NCBI RefSeq assembly: GCF_002113025.1 | Contig: NZ_NEJH01000008.1 | Span: forward strand, 124,001-188,000 | DNA: 64,000 nucleotides | Source of the DNA: Pseudomonas sp. B28(2017) | Lineage (GTDB): Bacteria; Pseudomonadota; Gammaproteobacteria; Pseudomonadales; Pseudomonadaceae | Direction: 5' to 3' | Shown: in pieces, positions 52,018 through 60,927 of the stretch | Layout: each line of letters opens with the position of its first letter | Numbering within the stretch: position 1 is the first letter of the stretch | Position numbers and translations under genes: made by a program | The notes under the pieces: model-generated | The model's database searches: none | Told to the model about the DNA's origin: nothing | What the model saw: the letters and a program-made list of their open reading frames with translations, nothing else

Positions 52018-52773
52018 ATGCTTAGACGCCTCCTTCTAGCCCTCGCCAGTGCTTCCCTTTTGTTGGTCACCGGGGCGCACGCTAAAGACAGTCCCGATAC
52101 CGGCTTGGTGCTGCTGACTGAAAACTTCCCGCCGTACAACATGGCGAAGAACGGCAAGAACTTCGCTCAGGACGAGAACATCAATGGCATCGCCACCGAT
52201 ATCGTCCGCGAGATTTTCAAGCGCGCCGACATTAACTACAGCCTGACGCTGCGTTTTCCTTGGGAGCGAATCTACAAACTCACCCTCGAGAAACCCGGCT
52301 ACGGCGTATTCGTCATGGCGCGGTTGCCAGATCGCGAAAAGCTATTCAAGTGGGTTGGTCCCATCGGCCCGGACGACTGGATCATGCTGGCCAAGGCTGA
52401 CAGCAAGATCACCCTCGAAAGCCTGAACGACGCACGTAAATACAAGATTGGTGCCTACAAGGGCGATGCGATCGCCGAGACGCTGGCCAAGCAGGGACTC
52501 AATCCGATCGTCGTGCTGCGCGATCAGGATAATGCGAAGAAGCTGGTCAACGGTCAGATCGACCTGTGGGCCACGGGTGACCCGGCGGGGCGCTATCTGG
52601 CGCGCCAGGAAGGGGTTAACGGGTTGAAAACCGTACTGCGCTTCAACAGTGCCGAACTGTACCTGGCACTGAACAAGGACGTGTCGGACGAGACAGTGGC
52701 CAAGCTCCAGGCGGCGCTGGATCAGATGCGCAAAGAAGGACGGGTGGAGGAGATCATGGCGCAGTATCTCTAA
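52018..52773 (+). CDS. Periplasmic solute-binding protein, family 3
   Basis: 251 residues with a signal peptide (LLLALASASLLLVTGAHA-KD). The type 2 periplasmic fold is seen in VLLTENFPPYNMAKNG and RLPDREKLFKWVGPIGPDDW. No permease or ATPase is adjacent, and it follows hisF by 78 bp. It may serve an unlinked transporter or act as sensor protein. Ligand unknown. Confidence 0.85.
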   Translation: MLRRLLLALASASLLLVTGAHAKDSPDTGLVLLTENFPPYNMAKNGKNFAQDENINGIATDIVREIFKRADINYSLTLRFPWERIYKLTLEKPGYGVFVMARLPDREKLFKWVGPIGPDDWIMLAKADSKITLESLNDARKYKIGAYKGDAIAETLAKQGLNPIVVLRDQDNAKKLVNGQIDLWATGDPAGRYLARQEGVNGLKTVLRFNSAELYLALNKDVSDETVAKLQAALDQMRKEGRVEEIMAQYL

Positions 52774-52821
52774 ATCCAATCGCCAAGTCCTGTGCCTGGC
52801 ACTATTCAATGTGGGAGCGAG

Positions 52822-53598
52822 TTACCGGTACACGCCATCCTTGCCATGGGCAGCCGTCGCCCGATTGCCGCGCACACTGATCATCTGCTTGATATCAATC
52901 CACTCAATCCCCTGAGCCTTCAGCTTCGGTAGTTCTCGCTCCAAAACAGCCAGCGTCTGTGGATACGGGTGCCCGATCATCACTGCCGAACCCTGCTTGC
53001 GCGCGAGGCTGATTGCAGCCTGCAACTGGGTGAAGATCGCTGCTTCAGTACGTTCATCGTCGAGAAACACATCCCGCGACACACTCGCCAGACCGATCTT
53101 CTGCGCTTCGGCTGCGGCCACGGTCTGCGCGCTGGTGCGACTGTCGACGAAGAACTTGTGCCGTCGTTGCAGGTCCGCCATCAACCAGGCCATGGCGGCT
53201 GGTTGTGCGGTCATGCGGCTGCCCATGTGATTGTTGATGCCGCTGGTGTACGGGACCATTTTGAACGCGGCGTTCAGGCGTTTTTCCAGTTCATCGATGG
53301 GCAGCTCGGGATGCCATGCGAACGGTCCGGTGGCCGGATCCATGGGCATGTGCAAAATGACGATCTTGCCGGCGCGATGGGCTTCGCGGGCGAATTCGGT
53401 GGCGTGGGGCGTGTCGGGCATGATCGCCGTGGTGACCGGGCCGGGCAGGGCCAGCACGCGACGATCCCGGGGCAGGTTCTGCCCCAGGTCATCGATGATC
53501 AGGGTCAGGTAGGCTTTGTGGGGCGTCGATCCGGCGGGTTGTGCATGAGCAACACCCGCCAGACAGCACAACAGAGCAATCAGCAACCGCAGAAGCAT
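52822..53598 (-). CDS. Divergent polysaccharide deacetylase, YibQ family
   Basis: 258 residues with signal peptide (LLRLLIALLCCLAGVAHA). AYLTLIIDDLGQNLPRDRRV and ILHMPMDPATGPFAWHPELP, then INNHMGSRMTAQPAAMAWLM, are YibQ/DUF610 signatures with metal-binding Asp/His. It is in the periplasm. It starts 1 bp after the ctpA stop, giving an envC-ctpA-yibQ operon for cell-wall turnover. Confidence 0.88.
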   Translation of the reverse strand: MLLRLLIALLCCLAGVAHAQPAGSTPHKAYLTLIIDDLGQNLPRDRRVLALPGPVTTAIMPDTPHATEFAREAHRAGKIVILHMPMDPATGPFAWHPELPIDELEKRLNAAFKMVPYTSGINNHMGSRMTAQPAAMAWLMADLQRRHKFFVDSRTSAQTVAAAEAQKIGLASVSRDVFLDDERTEAAIFTQLQAAISLARKQGSAVMIGHPYPQTLAVLERELPKLKAQGIEWIDIKQMISVRGNRATAAHGKDGVYR

Positions 53599-53599
53599 C

Positions 53600-54919
53600 T
53601 CAACGGCCGGACGTGATGCTCAGCCCTTTGAGCAGGCTCAGGGCCTGGGCCAGTTGGTAGTCATCATCCTGTGGCATTGGCTTGGCTTTGCCGCTGGAGC
53701 CGGTCGGTTTGTCGGCGCCGCCGTTGCCGTTGCCCAGGTGACCCTGCAAGTCAGCTTCCTTGAAGTAGTCGCCGTCCTGCTCGCTGGTGATCTTGGCCTT
53801 GCGCACTTCGATGTCCGGGACGATGCCCTGGGCCTGGATGGAGCGGCCGTTCGGCGTGTAATACAACGCCGTGGTGATTTTCAATGCGCGTTCATTGTTC
53901 AGCGGCAGCACGGTTTGCACCGAGCCTTTGCCGAAACTGGTGGTGCCCATCAGCACCGCGCGTTTCTGGTCCTGCAGGGCGCCGGCGACAATTTCCGAAG
54001 CCGAGGCGCTGCCGCCGTTGATCAGCACGACCATTGGCACGGCTTCGCTTTCGTCCTTGCCGGTGGCAGAGAAACGCAGCTCGGAGTTGGCGATGCGGCC
54101 CTTGGTGTAAACGATCAGGCCCTTGGTGATGAAGTGGTCGACCACTTCCACCGCCGCCTGCAACACCCCGCCCGGGTTGTTGCGCAGGTCGAGAATGATG
54201 CCCTTGAGCTTCTTGCCGTTGTCCTTGCGCAGCTTGGCCAGGGCCTTGGAAACCTCTTCACCGGTCTTGACCTGGAACTGGGTGATGCGGATGTAACCGT
54301 AGCCCGATTCCAGCAACTGGCTCTTCACGCTCTTGACCTGGATGACGGCGCGGGCCAGGGTCACGTCGAACGGCGTGCCGCCGTCGCGCACCAGGGTCAG
54401 GGTGATTTTCTGGCCGATCTTGCCGCGCATCTTGTCGACGGCTTCGGTCATGCTCTGGCCACGAGTGGGCTGGCCGTTGATCTTGACGATGAAGTCGCCG
54501 GCCTGAATGCCGGCCTTGGAGGCTGGAGTGTCGTCAATGGGCGACACCACTTTGATGAAGCCGTCTTCGGCGCCGACTTCGATGCCCAGGCCGCCGAATT
54601 CCCCACTGGTGCTTTCCTGCAGCTCGGCGAAATCTTCAGGGCCGAGGTAGGCCGAATGCGGATCGAGGTTGCTGAGCATGCCCTTGATGGCGTTTTCCAG
54701 CAGGGTCTTGTCGTCTACCGGTTCGACATAGGCGGCCTTGATTCGGTCCATCACCTCGGCAAAAGTGCGCAACTCGTCCAGAGGCAGTGGCGCCTTGGTG
54801 GTCGCAGCAGTGCCCGCAGGCGCAACCGTCGGCGCTGGTTGAGCGGCAAACGCCAAAGGCGCGCCGATCACCAGGGCGATCGTCAGGGCCAGCGAGGTAA
54901 GGCGGGACAAATGCAGCAT
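53600..54919 (-). CDS. ctpA: C-terminal processing peptidase CtpA (S41)
   Basis: 439 residues with signal peptide (LALTIALVIGAPLAFA). The PDZ domain at about 95-175 has ASKAGIQAGDFIVKINGQPT. The S41 serine lies in VLINGGSASASEIVAGALQD (GSASASE) and Lys in GTTSFGKGSVQTVLPL. CtpA degrades peptidoglycan hydrolases in Pseudomonas. The C-terminal Lys/Gly-rich extension is short. Confidence 0.92.
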   Translation of the reverse strand: MLHLSRLTSLALTIALVIGAPLAFAAQPAPTVAPAGTAATTKAPLPLDELRTFAEVMDRIKAAYVEPVDDKTLLENAIKGMLSNLDPHSAYLGPEDFAELQESTSGEFGGLGIEVGAEDGFIKVVSPIDDTPASKAGIQAGDFIVKINGQPTRGQSMTEAVDKMRGKIGQKITLTLVRDGGTPFDVTLARAVIQVKSVKSQLLESGYGYIRITQFQVKTGEEVSKALAKLRKDNGKKLKGIILDLRNNPGGVLQAAVEVVDHFITKGLIVYTKGRIANSELRFSATGKDESEAVPMVVLINGGSASASEIVAGALQDQKRAVLMGTTSFGKGSVQTVLPLNNERALKITTALYYTPNGRSIQAQGIVPDIEVRKAKITSEQDGDYFKEADLQGHLGNGNGGADKPTGSSGKAKPMPQDDDYQLAQALSLLKGLSITSGR

Positions 54920-54950
54920 GTCAAACGAACTCCTGAATTAGGCGACGCGC

Positions 54951-56246
54951 TTATCCTTGCGCGTGACACCATTGTGCCGGGTCACTTGGGTGACCCTGCT
55001 GACGAATTGCGAAATACAGCGCTGGTGTATCCTGCCCGCCACTGTTACCGACAGTGGAAATAGGCTCACCGGCTTTTACAACGTCACCTGCAGACTTGAG
55101 CAGCGTCTGGTTGTGACCGTACAGGCTCAAATAACCGTTGCCGTGGTCGAGAATCACCAGCAGCCCGGCGCCGCGCAACCAGTCGGCGAACACCACGCGA
55201 CCACCGTGTACGGCATGCACCGCACTGCCGGCGGACGCGCCGATCATCACGCCATCCCACTTGGTCCGGGCATCATCGCCACGGTTTTCACCGAAGCGCG
55301 CCAGCAGTCGACCATCGACAGGCCAGGGAAGTTTGCCGCGGGTTGATGCAAACGGGCCACCAAAGGTCTCGCCGGAACTGGAAACGAGTGCGCCGGGAGT
55401 CGATCTGACCGGTTTGCGTGGGGCGTCGTCGTTGGCATCCGCCAGCGCCTGGGCCTCACGTAAACGCTTTTTTTCGGCTTCCTGCTGGGCAATCAGCGCT
55501 TTTTGCCGCGCTTCTTCTGCCTCACGGGCCTGGCGGGCCAGAGTTTCTTCAATGGTTTTAAGGACTTTAGACAGGTCTGCCTGATCCTGCTCGCGCGCCG
55601 CCAGTTTCTGATCGCGAGCCTTTACATCGTCATTGAGTTTGGCTAGGACTTGCTGACGCTCCTGGCGGACTTTCTCGAGTTCGCCACGCTGGGTGTCGAG
55701 GCTGCTTTGCTGCACCAGCAGTTGCGCCTGCTGCATCGCGATGTCTTTCTCGACATTGGACAGTTGGCGCAGGGTTTCGTTGAAACTCTTCAACTGCTCC
55801 AGGCGAGCCTGGCTCAGGTAGTCGTAATAGGTGAGGGTTCGGGCGAACTTCTCGGGGTTCTGCTGGTTGAGCAGCAGCTTGAGGTATTCCTGGCGACCGT
55901 TCTGGTAGGCCGCCCGGGCCTGCATGGCGATCAGTCGTTGCTGTTCAGTGCGCGCGCTCTGGAGTTTTTTTTTCTCTGCATCGAGGCGCTGCAGCTCGGC
56001 TTCGCTTTTCTTAAGCTCTTTTTGCAGGGCTTCGACCTGCTTCTCGAGCTTGCCCATTTCGGTTTCGGTGCCCTTGAGCTCTTTCTGCACACCGGACTTC
56101 TCTTCCTGCAGCTTGCCCAGCAGTTTCTTCAGCTCGGCAATGTCCTGACGCGTGGCGTCCAACTGTTGTTGGGTTTCTGCGCGCTCGTCAGCAAAGGCCG
56201 GTTGGAGCAGGCATGTCAGAGCTAGGGCTATCAGGACGCGAAGCAT
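54951..56246 (-). CDS. envC: Murein hydrolase activator EnvC
   Basis: 431 residues from ATG 56246. Signal peptide (MLRVLIALALTCLLQPAFA), then long coiled coil (about 25-275) and a C-terminal LytM/M23 domain (DGVMIGASAGSAVHAVHGGR, LDHGNGYLSLYGHNQTL). The usual HxH is replaced (ALYFAIRQQG), so it activates amidases instead of cutting glycan itself. The frame reaches 56402 with no support. It precedes ctpA by 31 bp. Confidence 0.92.
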   Translation of the reverse strand: MLRVLIALALTCLLQPAFADERAETQQQLDATRQDIAELKKLLGKLQEEKSGVQKELKGTETEMGKLEKQVEALQKELKKSEAELQRLDAEKKKLQSARTEQQRLIAMQARAAYQNGRQEYLKLLLNQQNPEKFARTLTYYDYLSQARLEQLKSFNETLRQLSNVEKDIAMQQAQLLVQQSSLDTQRGELEKVRQERQQVLAKLNDDVKARDQKLAAREQDQADLSKVLKTIEETLARQAREAEEARQKALIAQQEAEKKRLREAQALADANDDAPRKPVRSTPGALVSSSGETFGGPFASTRGKLPWPVDGRLLARFGENRGDDARTKWDGVMIGASAGSAVHAVHGGRVVFADWLRGAGLLVILDHGNGYLSLYGHNQTLLKSAGDVVKAGEPISTVGNSGGQDTPALYFAIRQQGHPSDPAQWCHAQG

Positions 56247-56358
56247 AGGGGCGGGCGGCACCAGGGAAAGGGACGGCCTAGTATGCCCGCCATGGGCGGC
56301 AAAAAAAATGCCCATTTCTGACTGTGTGATAACTGGCCTGCAAAACACTGAAGACCAA

Positions 56359-56448
56359 TGTGGGAGCGAGCCTGCTCGCGAAAGCGGTGGTTCAGGCAAC
56401 ATTGATGTTGGCTGACACTACGCATTCGCGAGCAGGCTCGCTCCCACA
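56359..56448. repeat. Paired REP-like inverted repeat
   Basis: tgtgggagcgagcctgctcg from 56359 and its reverse complement ending at 56448; spacer about 40 bp. It lies between gpmI and envC. Confidence 0.85.
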
Positions 56449-56476
56449 GGGTTTTTCGGTGTTGGGGATATCCCGG

Positions 56477-58006
56477 TTACACCAGGATCGAAGTCCCGGT
56501 CATTTCCGCCGGTTGTTCCAGGCCCAGCAACTTCAGCATGGTTGGCGCCACGTCCGCCAGCACACCGCCTTCGCGGACTTTCAGGTCGCGCTTGCCGACA
56601 TAAATGAACGGCACCGGCTCGGAAGTGTGTGCGGTGTGCGCCTGGCCAGTGGTTTCGTCGGACATTTGCTCGACGTTACCGTGGTCAGCCGTGATCAAGG
56701 CTTCGCCGCCGACTTTTTCCAGGGCGTCGACGATGCGGCCCACGCACAGGTCCAGGCATTCAACGGCCTTGACCGCAGCTTCGAACACGCCACTGTGGCC
56801 GACCATGTCGCCGTTGGCGTAGTTGACCACGATCACGTCGTAACGCTGGTTTTCGATGGCGTCGACGATGCGATCGGTGACTTGCGGTGCGCTCATTTCC
56901 GGCTGCAAGTCATAGGTAGCGACTTTCGGCGACGGAATCAGGATGCGTTCTTCGCCCGGGAACGGTTCTTCGCGGCCGCCCGAGAAGAAGAAGGTCACGT
57001 GGGCGTATTTTTCGGTTTCGGCGATACGCAGCTGGGTCTTGCCGTTTTGCGCCAGGTAGTCGCCCAGCACGTTTTCCAGGCTGCCGGCGGCGAAGGCCGA
57101 TGGCGCAGGGATGCTGGCGGCGTATTGGGTCAGCATGACGAAACCGGCCAGTTTCGGCTGGCGGGTACGCTCGAACTCACTGAAGTCGTCTTCGACGAAC
57201 ACGCGGGTCAGCTCGCGGGCGCGGTCGGCGCGGAAGTTCATGAACACCACGGCATCGCCGTCTTCGACTTTCACCGGCTCACCGATGGAGGTGGCTTTGA
57301 CGAACTCGTCGCTCTCGCCGCGCTCGTAGGCTGCTTGCAGACCTTCCTGAGCGGTGGCGGCGTTGAATTCACCCTGGCCGTCGACAATCAGGCTGTAGGC
57401 CTGGGACACGCGGTCCCAACGGTTGTCGCGGTCCATGGCGTAGTAACGGCCGATCAGGCTGGCGATCCGGCCTTTGCCCAGGGCCTGGAAGGTCGCGTCG
57501 AGCAGTTCGATCGACGATTGCGCGCTTTTCGGCGGAGTGTCGCGGCCGTCGAGGAAGGCGTGCAGGTAGATGTTTTGAGCGCCGCGCTTGAAGGCCAGTT
57601 CGGCCATGGCGACCAGGTGATCCTGGTGGCTATGCACGCCGCCATCGGACAGCAGGCCCATGAAATGCACGGCTTTGCCAGCGGCGACGGCCTTGTCCAC
57701 GGCAGCGCAGATGGTCGGGTTTTCGAAGAACTCGCCGTCACGGATCGATTTGGTGACCCGAGTGAAGTCCTGATACACCACGCGGCCGGCACCCAGGTTC
57801 ATGTGGCCGACTTCGGAGTTGCCCATCTGGCCATCCGGCAGGCCAACGTCCATGCCGCTGCCCGAAATCAGGCCGTTCGGCACAGTGGCCCACAGACGAT
57901 CCAGTACAGGCTTCTTCGCCGCGAAAATGGCGTTCGATTCGGGGCTGTCGCTGTGACCGAAGCCGTCGAGAATCATCAGGACCAAAGGTTTAGGCGTGGT
58001 AGTCAT
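56477..58006 (-). CDS. gpmI: 2,3-bisphosphoglycerate-independent phosphoglycerate mutase GpmI
   Basis: 509 residues from ATG 58006. LVLMILDGFGHSDSPESNAI and MGNSEVGHMNLGAGRVVYQD carry the metal and phosphoserine residues; LITADHGNVEQM is the second metal site. It interconverts 3- and 2-phosphoglycerate (glycolysis, cytoplasm). The frame open to 58084 is not conserved. It is divergent from the rhodanese gene. Confidence 0.96.
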   Translation of the reverse strand: MTTTPKPLVLMILDGFGHSDSPESNAIFAAKKPVLDRLWATVPNGLISGSGMDVGLPDGQMGNSEVGHMNLGAGRVVYQDFTRVTKSIRDGEFFENPTICAAVDKAVAAGKAVHFMGLLSDGGVHSHQDHLVAMAELAFKRGAQNIYLHAFLDGRDTPPKSAQSSIELLDATFQALGKGRIASLIGRYYAMDRDNRWDRVSQAYSLIVDGQGEFNAATAQEGLQAAYERGESDEFVKATSIGEPVKVEDGDAVVFMNFRADRARELTRVFVEDDFSEFERTRQPKLAGFVMLTQYAASIPAPSAFAAGSLENVLGDYLAQNGKTQLRIAETEKYAHVTFFFSGGREEPFPGEERILIPSPKVATYDLQPEMSAPQVTDRIVDAIENQRYDVIVVNYANGDMVGHSGVFEAAVKAVECLDLCVGRIVDALEKVGGEALITADHGNVEQMSDETTGQAHTAHTSEPVPFIYVGKRDLKVREGGVLADVAPTMLKLLGLEQPAEMTGTSILV

Positions 58007-58158
58007 GGAATCCACTCGTGGCTGAGGTAAAAGGGGTAATGGAAAAGGGAGTCGCAGTTTAAAGCGAAGTTCCGGCCACGTCACCGCCGGACGGGGTTTG
58101 GCCCACCATAGTGGCTGTGTATACTGGCCGACATTTTAACGCCCTGGAACCTCCTTCG

Positions 58159-58572
58159 ATGGTTGCTCACCTGATTCAATTCGCCACTAACCACTACATT
58201 CTCGTCGGTATTTTCGTCGTACTGCTGGCGTTGCTGATTGCCTATCAGATGCAGGGCGGCGGCCGCAGCCTGAGCACCGGCGAACTGACCGGCCTGGTCA
58301 ACAAGGACGCGGGCGTCGTGGTCGACATTCGTCCGAGCAAGGATTTCGCCGCCGGTCACATTGTCGGTGCGGTGAACATTCCCCAGGACAAACTGGCCGC
58401 CCGCGTTGGCGAACTGGAAAAGCACAAGGCCAAGACCATCATCCTGGTCGACGCCATGGGCCAGACCGCCGGCACCCACGCCCGCGAACTGATGAAATCC
58501 GGCTTCACCGCTGCCAAGCTGTCCGGCGGTATCTCCAGCTGGAAAGCCGACAATCTGCCGCTGGTGAAGTGA
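58159..58572 (+). CDS. Membrane-anchored rhodanese-like protein (YibN-like)
   Basis: 137 residues from ATG 58159. A hydrophobic anchor lies at about 11-30 (YILVGIFVVLLALLIAY), then the rhodanese domain (VVVDIRPSKDFAAGHIVGAV). The catalytic loop reads LVDAMGQTAGTHA with no Cys, so classical sulfurtransferase activity is not expected. It resembles E. coli YibN, which also sits before grxC and secB. Confidence 0.9.
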   Translation: MVAHLIQFATNHYILVGIFVVLLALLIAYQMQGGGRSLSTGELTGLVNKDAGVVVDIRPSKDFAAGHIVGAVNIPQDKLAARVGELEKHKAKTIILVDAMGQTAGTHARELMKSGFTAAKLSGGISSWKADNLPLVK

Positions 58573-58573
58573 T

Positions 58574-58828
58574 ATGAGTAGCGTCGTCGTCTATTCCAGC
58601 GATTACTGCCCTTACTGCTCGCGAGCCAAGTACCTGCTCGAGAACAAAGGTGTGGCCTTCGAAGAGATCAAGGTCGATGGCAAGCCGCAGGTGCGCGCTG
58701 CGATGGCCCAGAAGGCCGGACGTACGTCCGTGCCGCAAATCTGGATCGGCAGCACCCACGTGGGCGGTTGTGATGATTTGTTCGCCCTGGAGCGCGCCGG
58801 AAAGCTCGACGCGCTGCTCAAGGCCTGA
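58574..58828 (+). CDS. grxC: Glutaredoxin 3 GrxC
   Basis: 84 residues with the CPYC motif at 12-15 and the GSH site TSVPQIWIGSTHVGGCDDL. It reduces disulfides with glutathione in the cytoplasm. It starts 1 bp after the rhodanese stop and is followed by secB. Confidence 0.95.
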   Translation: MSSVVVYSSDYCPYCSRAKYLLENKGVAFEEIKVDGKPQVRAAMAQKAGRTSVPQIWIGSTHVGGCDDLFALERAGKLDALLKA

Positions 58829-58883
58829 CGGCAATACCCCAATAAGCAAACCTAAAAGAACCCTGGATCAAGAAGGATCTGCG

Positions 58884-59369
58884 ATGACTGACCAACAGAA
58901 CACTGCTGCGAACGAAGAAGAAACTGCACCGCAATTCTCCTTGCAGCGCATTTATGTGCGTGACCTGTCCTTCGAAGCTCCGAAAAGCCCGGCGATCTTC
59001 CGCCAGCAGTGGGAGCCGAGCGTCGCTCTGGATCTGAACACCCGTCAGAAGACACTGGAAGCCGACTTCCACGAAGTCGTGCTGACCTTGTCGGTTACCG
59101 TGAAAAACGGTGACGAAGTGGCATTCATTGCCGAAGTGCAGCAGGCCGGGATCTTCCTGATCAAGAACCTGGACGCCGCGTCGATGAGCCACACCCTGGG
59201 TGCGTTCTGCCCGAACATCCTGTTCCCGTACGCTCGCGAAACCCTGGACAGCCTGGTGACTCGTGGTTCGTTCCCGGCACTGATGCTGGCTCCGGTGAAC
59301 TTCGATGCGCTGTACGCACAAGAGCTGCAACGCATGCAGGCGGCTGGCGAGACGCCGACCGTTCAGTAA
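58884..59369 (+). CDS. secB: Protein-export chaperone SecB
   Basis: 161 residues from ATG 58884, with AAGGATCTGCG upstream. SecB keeps preproteins unfolded for SecA. LQRIYVRDLSFEAPKSPAIF and PFARETLDSLVTRGSFPAL-like (PYARETLDSLVTRGSFPAL) are family marks. The open frame to 58650 overlaps grxC and is not used. Confidence 0.96.
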   Translation: MTDQQNTAANEEETAPQFSLQRIYVRDLSFEAPKSPAIFRQQWEPSVALDLNTRQKTLEADFHEVVLTLSVTVKNGDEVAFIAEVQQAGIFLIKNLDAASMSHTLGAFCPNILFPYARETLDSLVTRGSFPALMLAPVNFDALYAQELQRMQAAGETPTVQ

Positions 59370-59385
59370 GCTGCGCTGCTGAAAG

Positions 59386-59446
59386 TCGCGGGCAAGCCCG
59401 CTCCCACAGGATGTGCACAATCCTGTGGGAGCGGGCTTGCCCGCGA
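59386..59446. repeat. Perfect 27-bp inverted repeat (REP variant)
   Basis: tcgcgggcaagcccgctccc starts one 27-bp arm; the second arm is its exact complement. The loop is 7 bases (gtgcaca). It likely also terminates secB and trmL transcripts, which converge here. Confidence 0.87.
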
Positions 59447-59477
59447 TTGTTTCTGTCGGGCGAAAAAGATTTTTGAG

Positions 59478-59933
59478 TTAGTTGAAGCCGTTCTGGCGCC
59501 AGGCTTCGTAAACGGCCACAGCCACGGTATTGGACAGGTTCAGGCTGCGGCAGCCCTCTCGCATCGGCAGACGCAGGCGCTGCTCGGAGGGCAGGGCATC
59601 GAGCACCTCGGCAGGCAGGCCACGGCTTTCCGGGCCGAACAGGAATGCATCGCCGGGGACGAAACTGGCGTCGTGGAACGGACGCGAGCCTTTGGTGGTG
59701 AAGGCAAACACCCGCGGGTTGCCCAGACTTTCCAAACAACTGACCAGGTCCGCATGGCGTTGCAGGGTGGCATACTCGTGGTAATCGAGGCCGGCACGGC
59801 GCAGGCGCTTGTCGTCCATCTCGAAGCCCAGCGGCTCGATCAAATGCAGGTGGCAGCCACTGTTGGCGCATAGCCTGATAACGTTGCCGGTGTTCGGTGG
59901 AATTTCTGGCTGGAAAAGGATGACGTGAAACAT
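59478..59933 (-). CDS. trmL: tRNA (cytidine(34)-2'-O)-methyltransferase TrmL
   Basis: 151 residues from ATG 59933 (CGGAG 8 bp upstream). SPOUT fold: FQPEIPPNTGNVIRLCANSG, FGPESRGLPAEVLDALPSEQ and RSLNLSNTVAVAVYEAWRQ. It methylates the wobble base of tRNA-Leu isoacceptors. Its ATG shares the CATG with the divergent neighbour's ATG. Confidence 0.95.
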   Translation of the reverse strand: MFHVILFQPEIPPNTGNVIRLCANSGCHLHLIEPLGFEMDDKRLRRAGLDYHEYATLQRHADLVSCLESLGNPRVFAFTTKGSRPFHDASFVPGDAFLFGPESRGLPAEVLDALPSEQRLRLPMREGCRSLNLSNTVAVAVYEAWRQNGFN

Positions 59934-60372
59934 GCACGGCTCCGAAGGTAAAGATGACGCGCATTCTACGCCGCCGGAAGGCGTGCGTTCGAAACTATTC
60001 CTGCGGGTGATGGGCTCGCTGGCGATTGTCGGGGTGATGGTCGGGATGATGATCGGTCGCCTGACCACGCCAGACCCCAGTCAGTTGCAGCAGGTCGAGG
60101 TGATGAACGACGGGCTGGTGGTGTGGTTCAACAATGAACCCAAGACCCACGGCGAAATGGTTGATGGCAGTGTCGCGCTGCTGTTTGGCGCTGAGGGCAA
60201 GGCGCAGAAAGGCCAGCTCAAGCTCGGCGGCAAGGACGTGAACTGGCGGGTACGTTTGAGCGACGAGGGGTTGTTGCTGACACTGGTCGCGGCCCGGCCC
60301 CTGCAGGGCGAGTGGGCGGGTAGCGAGGTCGACGACCGCTGGCGGCTGGAGATCCATCTCCGGGAGCAATAA
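59932..60372 (+). CDS. Single-pass membrane hypothetical protein
   Basis: 146 residues. AAGGATGACGTGAAAC precedes ATG 59932. The N-terminal 24 residues are polar, then a membrane helix (LFLRVMGSLAIVGVMVGMMI), then a soluble beta-rich domain (VEVMNDGLVVWFNNEPKTHG). The start codon overlaps that of trmL on the other strand; a later start (near 59980) would still include the helix. No family is recognised; it is probably an inner-membrane protein with periplasmic domain. Confidence 0.7.
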   Translation: MHGSEGKDDAHSTPPEGVRSKLFLRVMGSLAIVGVMVGMMIGRLTTPDPSQLQQVEVMNDGLVVWFNNEPKTHGEMVDGSVALLFGAEGKAQKGQLKLGGKDVNWRVRLSDEGLLLTLVAARPLQGEWAGSEVDDRWRLEIHLREQ

Positions 60373-60580
60373 AAGAGGGAATCCCCGGCCTGCCTGTACC
60401 AAGGTTCCCGAAACGGGAGGCTCGTCGCGAGTGCGGTCTGAGCCTGGTGTAAAGAGGGAACCCCTGACCTGCCTGTATCAAGGGCCCCAAAACGGTTGGG
60501 CTCGTCGCGGATGCGGTCTGAGCCCGGTGTAAAGAGGGGAATCCCCGGCCTGCCTGTACCAAGGTCCCCGAAACCGGTCA
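60371..60580 (+). repeat. Tandem repeat of about 80 bp, 2.6 copies
   Basis: Units start at about 60372, 60451 and 60531, each with aaagaggga, then cctgcctgta, aacgg and tgcggtctgagc at matching offsets. Copies are about 85% alike, the third is partial. It lies directly behind the 146-aa gene. It carries a minus-strand open frame with repeated LGTGRPGIP-type peptide, which I regard as non-coding. Confidence 0.85.
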
Positions 60581-60663
60581 GGTGAACTGATTCACCTGAA
60601 AGGGTTATTGCAGGGGGCGTGCCAGGTTTTAACAATGCGCAACAAAATAACGCTTCAAAACGC

Positions 60664-60698
60664 CGAAAGCCCCGTAATCCGGGGCTTTCGTGTTTTTT
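60664..60698. terminator. Terminator between convergent genes
   Basis: CGAAAGCCCCG, TAATC, CGGGGCTTTCG, then TGTTTTTT. Confidence 0.85.
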
Positions 60699-60801
60699 CG
60701 ATAGGGGTTCGATTGTGAATGCGGGCAAGGCTTCGGATCGGTTGCTGTGCGCGATTGCGGTTCACGGTGCATTCAGGCGGTGCACTGATGGCTCTAAAAG
60801 C

Positions 60802-60894
60802 TTCGCGAGCAGGCTCGCTCCCACAGGGTTCGGTAGTGTTCACTCGATAGTGAATACACTGTAAATCCACTGTGGGAGCGAGCCTGCTCGCGAA
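60802..60894. repeat. Paired REP-like inverted repeat
   Basis: ttcgcgagcaggctcgctcc from 60802 and its complement ending at 60894. It lies between the repeat region and ntrC; no gene is seen in 60699-60927. Confidence 0.87.
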
Positions 60895-60927
60895 TGGGAT
60901 GTGACTGTCAGTGAAGAGTCGGGTTAA

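Noticed and set aside
60081..60728. Long minus-strand open frame over the tandem repeat with repeating peptide
   Set aside because: It arises from the 80-bp repeat being nearly in frame, lacks a ribosome site, and overlaps a supported plus-strand gene.
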